Assembly (NCBI GenBank): GCA_013139225.1
Contig: WTBG01000089.1
Span: 1-11,452 of the forward strand
Direction: 5' to 3'
From: Deltaproteobacteria bacterium
GTDB taxonomy: Bacteria > Desulfobacterota > WTBG01
DNA: 11,452 nt
Positions within the stretch are counted from its first letter, which is position 1, and each line of letters begins with the position of its first letter. The translations under genes were made by a program, and so were the position numbers. The notes under the pieces are model-generated. The model saw nothing but the letters and a program-made list of their open reading frames with translations. It was not told the DNA's origin and made no database searches. This document shows positions 6,832-11,452 of the stretch, piece after piece.

Positions 6832-6991
6832 TATAATACTACTGCAAATAATGTAAGAAATTTAAGGAGGACAATTTGTTAACTTTACTACAGTGTAAAG
6901 AGGGGGAAAGGTAACTGCAATATTGATTGCTGTCACGTTGCTGGTTCCAATAGGGGCATTTCTGGAATCAGGGTTTAGGTTCGGTACATAG
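6832..6991 (+). pseudogene. Decayed small exported-peptide gene with intact expression signals
   Basis: A consensus -10 box TATAAT (6832-6837, no clear -35) is followed by AAGGAGG (6864-6870) and a TTG at 6876-6878. That frame stops after 12 codons at 6912. One frame over, from about 6902, the sequence reads GGKVTAILIAVTLLVPIGAFLESGFRFGT and stops with TAG at 6989. It looks like the signal peptide of a secreted protein whose start has been lost by small indels and whose body has been deleted. A 6-bp hairpin (6883-6888 with 6895-6900) lies over the junction. A longer imperfect stem (6953-6963 with 6991-7001) spans the end of this remnant. The parent gene cannot be named. Confidence 0.35.
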
Positions 6992-7011
6992 GAGATGCCC
7001 CCCATCCACGC

Positions 7012-8349
7012 TTATTTACCGGAAACGGTTCTATTGAAAGAAAATGTAACAGCCACCTTTGCCGGTTCGTTGCCTATTTCCAGCACAGGGTAAGCAAGGA
7101 AATTGATCGGACCGGATACTGGGCCAGGTTCAACCACAAGGTCACGGCCTCGACTGAATTCGAAGCGGTTGGCCGGATGATGACCGAAGTAGTATGTTGA
7201 CAGGCTCGAGTATTTGTCGGCCTCGGAGATGTCAACTGGCCACCACTTGCCTTCTGCGTGGAACTCCACCCAGCAGTGATAACCATCTATCCCACCATCA
7301 TTACGTGCCGAAGGAATCGCCGCGCCGATGGCGAAACGCGCCGGAATGCCAGCAGCCCTTGCCAAAGCGATGAAGTAGGCATGGTAATCAGTGCAGTTTC
7401 CTGTGCGCACATTGCATGCGTACACAGCATCGCCCCTGCCCCATCCAGGACCGTGTTTTATATATCTCATGCGTCCGATGACATGATCATAAATGGCCCG
7501 TGCTCGAACAAGGTCACCCTTCTTACCTTCAACAATTTCAATGGCTATATTGCGGAAATTGTCATCAATTGATACCAGACTCTCTTCTTCAAGGTGCTTT
7601 CTCAGGTCTACATCCTTCGACATATAGGCTGCCTTCTCAATGCGCTGCACTTGATAGCGAATATCAACAGTCTTTTCACTGTCCTCCGGACCAAGCTCAA
7701 AAAAAAGAATCTTGTTATCATGTTCACGCTCATGTAGTATGCGGTGCTTACCTGGTGCACTGACAATCTTCATCTGAACCTTCTGGAATGCATCAGTAGT
7801 CGGCAAAGGAAGCCACATACGGGCAGTACTGGTTATTACGGGAAGCGTCGCCTGGTAATTGAATTCGAATTCGTCACGACCGGTTTTCACCCCGAGCAGC
7901 TCTTGTGACGCGCCTTCCATTGGGATCCGTTTCCAGACGCCTTTCCGATTCTGCTTCCATGTGTAGAAAGGGATGCCGTTGAGCTTGTGAAGAGTAGTCT
8001 CGGTTACGGTCATCGCACCGGGATCACCATCAAGGAAGAAATCCACGTCATACACATCACCCTTGGTGTCCACCAGGTCCACGCAGGCAAAATGTTTGCG
8101 AAGACCAAGATTTGCCAGGTATTCAGTGTGAACTCGCACCAGCTTAAACAAGTATTCTTTGCCGTCTGAGGAAAACTTGAAATAGCCTCCTCCCGCGCGA
8201 GTCTGATTCTCGATGTATTTTTCAATGCCCGCCTGTATATCCGGAGTTACCACGTTAGACACAGAAGCTGTGTTATCTGGACTTTTTGCGCATCCGGCAA
8301 GCACTGCACAGACGCAGAAAACCACAGAAATAGTCGTTCGCACATTCAT
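7012..8349 (-). CDS. Transglutaminase-like lipoprotein
   Basis: A 445-residue lipoprotein: MNVRTTISVVFCVC, then a canonical VLAGC lipobox with C20 as the lipid site. The C-terminal third is a transglutaminase/protease-like papain fold with its triad visible. C319 lies in RTGNCTDYH, H358 in DGYHCWVEF and D373 in WWPVDISEAD. AARAAGIPARF-type sequence (ALARAAGIPARFAIGA) lies between Cys and His, as is typical. The N-terminal 200 residues, including a DFFLDGDPG segment, are not recognised; the middle (about 165-245) looks like a beta-rich domain often preceding this fold. ATG 8349 is chosen over an upstream ATG at 8367 because AAGGA precedes it and the signal peptide starts there. It follows the small repeat lipoprotein by 42 bases and probably shares its promoter. 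Such proteins act in the periplasm as proteases or crosslinkers; substrate unknown. Confidence 0.85.
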   Translation of the reverse strand: MNVRTTISVVFCVCAVLAGCAKSPDNTASVSNVVTPDIQAGIEKYIENQTRAGGGYFKFSSDGKEYLFKLVRVHTEYLANLGLRKHFACVDLVDTKGDVYDVDFFLDGDPGAMTVTETTLHKLNGIPFYTWKQNRKGVWKRIPMEGASQELLGVKTGRDEFEFNYQATLPVITSTARMWLPLPTTDAFQKVQMKIVSAPGKHRILHEREHDNKILFFELGPEDSEKTVDIRYQVQRIEKAAYMSKDVDLRKHLEEESLVSIDDNFRNIAIEIVEGKKGDLVRARAIYDHVIGRMRYIKHGPGWGRGDAVYACNVRTGNCTDYHAYFIALARAAGIPARFAIGAAIPSARNDGGIDGYHCWVEFHAEGKWWPVDISEADKYSSLSTYYFGHHPANRFEFSRGRDLVVEPGPVSGPINFLAYPVLEIGNEPAKVAVTFSFNRTVSGK

Positions 8350-8391
8350 TGGATAATCCTTCCCCATACCGAATTCTAAATCTGGCAGGGA

Positions 8392-8574
8392 TTACTTCGG
8401 ATGCTCACCGGACGGGTGTTCTGTCTTGGCAGGTTGTTCAGCCTTATCGGGATGTTCAGCGGACGGTTGTTCCGTTTTAGCAGGTTGTTCTACCTCTCCC
8501 TTACATCCTGTAAAGACCAATGAAATTATTACAGTGGCAGACAGTGCAAACAAGACGCTCATGAATCTCTTCAT
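8392..8574 (-). CDS. Small proline/histidine-rich repeat lipoprotein
   Basis: A 60-residue protein: a signal peptide ending FTGC (C24 lipidated), then a mature part of only 37 residues made almost entirely of a 17-residue tandem repeat. The unit is EQPAKTE(Q/H)PS(A/G)EHP, starting at residues 29 and 46. AAGGAGGG lies upstream of the ATG with suitable spacing. The mature peptide is charged, proline-rich and without hydrophobic core, so it is probably an extended envelope-attached tail or linker. It lies 42 bases upstream of the transglutaminase-like lipoprotein gene on the same strand, behind a promoter at 8628-8656. The Gln and Lys residues of the repeats could in principle be crosslinking substrates for that neighbour; this is speculation. 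No named family is recognised. Confidence 0.75.
   Translation of the reverse strand: MKRFMSVLFALSATVIISLVFTGCKGEVEQPAKTEQPSAEHPDKAEQPAKTEHPSGEHPK
8395..8490 (-). repeat. 51-bp tandem repeat in the small lipoprotein gene
   Basis: Two copies with a 51-base period, in frame: 8440-8490 is complete and 8395-8439 lacks the last two codons. They differ at a handful of bases. The repeat can expand or contract without breaking the reading frame. Confidence 0.8.
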
Positions 8575-8627
8575 TTTACCCTCCTTTTCTGAATGATTTG
8601 TCTAGAATCTTCACTTTGTACCTTCAA

Positions 8628-8656
8628 AACATAAAACAAAGAAGGAGAGAAGTCAA
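8628..8656 (-). promoter_or_regulatory. Promoter of the lipoprotein-transglutaminase operon
   Basis: On the minus strand TTGACT (8651-8656), a 17-base spacer, then TATGTT (8628-8633), about 50 bases before the start of the small lipoprotein. Just upstream are a direct repeat ATCGGGT (8664-8670 and 8673-8679, nine bases apart) and a palindrome CTATCT-4-AGATAG (8695-8710). Both are plausible activator or repressor sites, but neither is assigned. Confidence 0.6.
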
Positions 8657-8792
8657 GATTGTAATCGGGTTTATCGGGTCCGATCATCAGAGGACTATCT
8701 CAATAGATAGCACGTAAAGGGGGACATAAGTGAATTGACAACTTATTTATGGTTTGCGCCAAGTTAAACATACACCAATGCACACCTTTTTC

Positions 8793-8806
8793 TTAACCAA
8801 GGTTAA
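8793..8806. other. Perfect 14-bp palindrome
   Basis: TTAACC-AA-GGTTAA lies five bases past the stop codon of the lipocalin-like gene. Neither strand has a T run directly after it, so it is not a classical terminator. It could be a weak transcript end or a protein-binding site. Confidence 0.4.
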
Positions 8807-8810
8807 CTTA

Positions 8811-9173
8811 TTATTTGGGCTTACTTGTTGGTGAGGTCTGTTTAGCTCTTTTATATACAGCAAAGATTTCTCCATTAGCGCGGGTCAAAATAAGTTTGTC
8901 CTGAGATAAGGACAAACTGTAGTCTTCTGGTTTTGAACCTTCAAAATTTAATCTCATTATGTTGTCCTTAATAAGTTTATAACTCCCTTCTGATATCTCT
9001 TTTTTTGCTTTGTTGCGGAGAATAATTTTCCCATCTTCGAATATCTCGACAGTCTGATTTGCTGCTTCCCATTGACCAACAATTGTGGGATTTTTAATCT
9101 CTTGAGCATTTTGTTCCCCTGCAATTAACATAAAAACACAACATACGGCAAATAATAAACGCAAAGTTATCAT
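8811..9173 (-). CDS. Small secreted lipocalin-like protein
   Basis: A 120-residue exported protein. MITLRLLFAVCCVFMLIAG is a signal peptide; the mature part is a short antiparallel beta domain of the kind annotated as lipocalin-like. It reads IVGQWEAANQTVEIFEDGKIIL, then GSYKLIKDNIMRLNF, then YSLSLSQDKLILT and GEIFAVYKR, an alternating strand pattern with the characteristic opening G-x-W. The tail QTSPTSKPK is disordered. AGGAGG six bases before the ATG fixes the start. No lipobox is present, so it is probably free in the periplasm or secreted. It stands alone on the minus strand. The fold assignment is from pattern only; no ligand can be inferred. Confidence 0.7.
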   Translation of the reverse strand: MITLRLLFAVCCVFMLIAGEQNAQEIKNPTIVGQWEAANQTVEIFEDGKIILRNKAKKEISEGSYKLIKDNIMRLNFEGSKPEDYSLSLSQDKLILTRANGEIFAVYKRAKQTSPTSKPK

Positions 9174-9352
9174 GTTAGCCTCCTCTCTTTATAATTCATT
9201 ACAAAAATTTGGGTAATCCTTTACTGTCTTTGTCCATGTCATACCAGTTAAAAAACAAGATTAATACGATAAGTGATAGTGATTTTCTAATAGCGCACAT
9301 CGATATTCTTTGCTAATTTGAGGATATACTAAATTTAGTTGAAAGCTGAAAA

Positions 9353-9414
9353 GTGGCTCCTCCCGTGAGATAATCCACGGGAGAAAAAACAAACCTATAA
9401 AAGAAAGGAGCTAC
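9353..9414 (+). promoter_or_regulatory. Leader hairpins that can hide the transposase ribosome site
   Basis: GTGGCTCCT (9353-9361) can pair with AGGAGCTAC (9406-9414) over nine bases with one G-U, covering the AGGAG ribosome site of the frame starting at 9417. Inside it is a perfect 8-bp hairpin, CTCCCGTG (9360-9367) with CACGGGAG (9376-9383), which shares two bases with the outer arm. The two structures partly compete. A 12-bp palindrome, ACTAAATTTAGT, lies just upstream (9328-9339). Confidence 0.5.
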
Positions 9415-9416
9415 TA

Positions 9417-9584
9417 ATGAAAGTAAATACCAGAAAGAGTAAAAAGGCAAGAAGAGTATTTGAGCAGCTGTAAGGAAAGCAGAAAACGATAGATTGGATG
9501 TATAAGATTATATCCCAGGGCAAGCAGGGGCTTGGTGCATTTGTATTAGAAGTGGGCAGGATGATGGCAGAGACAGGTTGTTAA
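9417..9584 (+). pseudogene. Transposase N-terminal remnant with an internal stop
   Basis: The frame reads MKVNTRKSKKARRVFEQL, a TAA at 9471, then GKQKTIDWMYKIISQGKQGL and GAFVLEVGRMMAET, ending at TAA 9582-9584. This resembles the opening helices of mutator/ISKra4-type DDE transposases, where the stop position would be a glutamate codon (GAA changed to TAA). Everything after the first 50 or so residues, including the DDE catalytic domain, is missing. AAAGGAG is correctly placed before the ATG, so the expression signals outlived the gene. I recognise the family from memory of the sequence style; the exact IS family is uncertain. Confidence 0.6.
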
Positions 9585-10017
9585 TACATCTGAGAAAAAA
9601 TTAAGAAACGATTGCACTGCTCCCATATATACACTTTTCTAACTTTTCATGCAAGGCTCATATAACCGTTTTGTGCGCGTCTTGGATGCATGGTTCTCTT
9701 TTTTGTTTGCCGCTGCCTTATTTGTATCTCTTAATCCCTTCCGTAGCAAACATCTTCTGGCGTTATATTCTCCATCCCTTCGTGGTAGCGGTTGTTATTT
9801 GTTCGGGTTAAAAGCAAGATTGGGTTTGAAAATCTTGACAATTTTCTGGTTATGTGTTTTACATACAAATTATTGCGGCCAACCAATGGTCATGAAAAGA
9901 TGTGTGTATGGATTTTATGGCTCGTCCGTTTCAGGTGCTGGGGAAGGGACCGAAGTGGCTATTTGATAAATAGCATTTCAAGAACACATATGCGCAAACC
10001 TAATAGTGGGTAAAAAA
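9585..10017. other. Region between transposase remnant and dhaL, with a possible promoter
   Basis: No gene is recognised. An open frame from about 9649 to 9966 has no ribosome site and no familiar sequence. TTGACA at 9835-9840 is the only clear -35 box; the hexamers 17-19 bases downstream (9858-9865, TTTACATA region) match the -10 consensus poorly. If used, it would give dhaL a leader of about 150 bases. Confidence 0.35.
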
Positions 10018-10662
10018 ATGAACGGACAATCAGAAATATTACTGAAACTGATGGAAGCGGTCAGCAATAAGCTGATAGCCAATGAAAAGATATTAACAGA
10101 CCTTGATTCCGCTATCGGTGACGGTGACTGCGGTACCAGTATCAAAAAGGGTTTCCAGGCAGTGCTTGATAAACTCCCGTCGTTGAAGGACCAGTCCCCA
10201 GGGGGGATTCTAAAACAGATCGGCATGGTGCTCACCTCCACCATCGGCGGAGTCTCAGGCGCTATTTATGCCACGGCCTTTTTGAGAGCAGGCATTAAAG
10301 CCGGAGACAGTGAAACACTGAGCTTGCAGGAAATCCATGAAATTATGCAGGTGGCACTGGGCGGCGTAAAAGAGCGCGGAGAGGGCACTAAGGTTGGAGA
10401 CAAAACAATGGTGGATGCCCTGGAACCTGCTGTTGCGGCTTTTGGAGAGGCCGCATGCAACGATGGAGATGATGTAGCAAGCTTACTGGAAAAGACACTG
10501 GAAGCAGCCAGAAAGGGATCGGACAGTACCATTGACCTACTGGCTAAAAAGGGTAGAGCTTCCTATCTTGGCGAGCGCAGTAAAGGACACAGGGATGCTG
10601 GTTCTGTAGTTATCTGTCTGATGTTTGAGGCAGCCCATGAATTGTTTGCAAAGGAGGTCTAG
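10018..10662 (+). CDS. dhaL: Dihydroxyacetone kinase, ADP/ATP-binding subunit DhaL
   Basis: A 214-residue helical-barrel protein with all hallmarks of DhaL, the nucleotide-binding part of dihydroxyacetone kinase. LDSAIGDGDCGTS carries the three magnesium-binding aspartates D30, D35 and D37. GGVSGAIY (78-84) and GTKVGDKTMVDAL (123-135) follow. The closing KKGRASYLGERSKGHRDAGS (178-196) contains the conserved Arg and Asp. Cys after GDGD, rather than the His frequent in phosphotransferase-dependent DhaL, resembles the ATP-using kinases. ATG 10018 is preceded by only a weak GTGGG; a GTG at 10006 is the alternative. The stop codon is two bases before the dhaK start, and the dhaK ribosome site lies inside the end of this gene, so the two are translationally linked. 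Confidence 0.93.
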   Translation: MNGQSEILLKLMEAVSNKLIANEKILTDLDSAIGDGDCGTSIKKGFQAVLDKLPSLKDQSPGGILKQIGMVLTSTIGGVSGAIYATAFLRAGIKAGDSETLSLQEIHEIMQVALGGVKERGEGTKVGDKTMVDALEPAVAAFGEAACNDGDDVASLLEKTLEAARKGSDSTIDLLAKKGRASYLGERSKGHRDAGSVVICLMFEAAHELFAKEV

Positions 10663-10664
10663 TT

Positions 10665-11452
10665 ATGAAAAAATTGGTTAACAAGCCGGAAGATGTGGTT
10701 TTTGAAATGCTGGACGGGTTGGTAGCAGCCAATCCGGGCAAATTTACCTATGTCCGTGACAAGAAGATCATTGCTCGCAAAGATGCGCCGGTTGAAGGGA
10801 AAGTTTCCATTGTAACTGGATCAGGTAGCGGCCATGAGCCGGATCAGATCTGCTACGTGGGAAAGGGCATGATAGATGCCGCCTGTGCAGGTGCCGTGTT
10901 TGCCGCCCCAACGTCTGATGCGATTTATGAGGCAACCAAGATGGTTGCCAACGATGCAGGCGTGCTCTACCTCATCAAAAACTACACTGGCGACCGCGCC
11001 AATTTTTCCATGGCCTCTGAATTGGCCCAGGCCGAAGGCATCAAGGTTGAGACCGTCATTGCAAACGAGGACGTTGCCGTGCAGGACAGCACGTATACCG
11101 CAGGCAGGCGGGGTGTTGCCGGTGCTATTATCAACTACAAGATTACCTGCGCCAAAGCAGAAAAAGGGGCAAGTCTTGAAGAGGTTAAAGCAATTGCAGA
11201 GCGGGTGAATGCAAATTCCCGCAGCATGGGTTTTGCCCTAACCTCTTGCACCACACCGGAGAAAGGCTCTCCCACGTTCGACATCGGCGACGATGAAATT
11301 GAGATCGGCGTTGGAATCCATGGCGAGCCTGGCAGGCAGAGAACGAAAATCAAACCCGCTGACGAGATCGTCGAATTGCTGACCAAAAACTGTCTGGATG
11401 ACCTGCCCTTCAAGACAGGCGATGAGGTTGCTGTAATGGTAAACGGTCTTGG
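10665..11452 (+). CDS. dhaK: Dihydroxyacetone kinase substrate-binding subunit DhaK, 3' end cut off
   Basis: The first 262 codons of DhaK, running off the right edge. DhaK binds dihydroxyacetone (or a related ketose/triose) covalently through a histidine and presents it to DhaL for phosphorylation. The key residues are present: H57 in GSGSGHEP, D110 in KNYTGDRANF, and H219 in GVGIHGEPG, the hemiaminal-forming histidine. AGRRGVAG and DVAVQDS are also standard. AAGGAGGT (10651-10658) lies six bases before the ATG, within dhaL. The segment CAGAVFAAP differs from the usual CPGxxFTSP at the loop after the second glycine motif, so the substrate may not be plain dihydroxyacetone. The order dhaL-dhaK is the reverse of the common dhaK-dhaL. 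Any phosphotransferase subunit DhaM would have to lie beyond the edge. Confidence 0.95.
   Translation, partial: MKKLVNKPEDVVFEMLDGLVAANPGKFTYVRDKKIIARKDAPVEGKVSIVTGSGSGHEPDQICYVGKGMIDAACAGAVFAAPTSDAIYEATKMVANDAGVLYLIKNYTGDRANFSMASELAQAEGIKVETVIANEDVAVQDSTYTAGRRGVAGAIINYKITCAKAEKGASLEEVKAIAERVNANSRSMGFALTSCTTPEKGSPTFDIGDDEIEIGVGIHGEPGRQRTKIKPADEIVELLTKNCLDDLPFKTGDEVAVMVNGL

Noticed and set aside
9649..9966. Plus-strand open frame of 105 codons
   Set aside because: No ribosome site, unlikely composition rich in F, L, S and C, no known motif, and the only promoter-like box of the region lies inside it.
1..11452. CRISPR array, tRNA or rRNA gene
   Set aside because: No regularly spaced repeats, cloverleaf structure or rRNA-like sequence was seen on either strand.

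Overview
The window is a gene-sparse accessory stretch from a Gram-negative bacterium. It encodes at least three proteins with lipoprotein or Sec-type export signals, plus a periplasmic solute-binding protein. Intergenic DNA is AT-rich, while several genes are visibly GC-richer. The style (secreted proteins with DUF1566, transglutaminase and lipocalin-like folds, standalone RRM and cold-shock proteins, decayed recombinases) suggests an environmental anaerobe-type lineage such as Planctomycetota (Brocadiales-like) or Desulfobacterota. This is inference; no marker gene fixes the taxonomy.

Layout, left to right. Positions 1-65 hold the start of an excisionase-type helix-turn-helix gene running off the left edge. 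Two minus-strand terminators (182-209 and 324-358) precede a DUF1566 lipoprotein (419-1660) carrying two copies of a six-cysteine module. Its promoter lies in the broken end of an integrase remnant (1739-1960). Next come three minus-strand genes typical of stress or cold adaptation: a SlyD-like FKBP isomerase interrupted by a -1 frameshift exactly at an A AAA AAG heptamer (2163-2590), an RRM protein (2752-3030), and a cold-shock protein (3643-3843) with a long leader and a clear terminator.

From 4186 the plus strand is used. A near-consensus promoter precedes a GC-rich, membrane-anchored paraoxonase-type esterase (4344-5375). It is followed by a solute-binding protein whose segments look circularly permuted (5593-6561) and a decayed small gene with intact expression signals (about 6832-6991).

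From 7012 to 9173 the minus strand carries a transglutaminase-like lipoprotein and a small repeat lipoprotein in one operon, then a small lipocalin-like secreted protein. On the plus strand, 9353-9584 is a transposase remnant with a leader able to hide its ribosome site. A dihydroxyacetone kinase operon in the order dhaL-dhaK (10018 to the right edge) ends the window, with dhaK cut off.

Most genes appear to be separate transcription units. The visible operons are the repeat lipoprotein with the transglutaminase, and dhaL with dhaK. The many fragments (integrase, transposase, small exported peptide, frameshifted FKBP) point to a region of frequent insertion and decay. I found no CRISPR array, tRNA or rRNA, and no convincing new multi-gene system.
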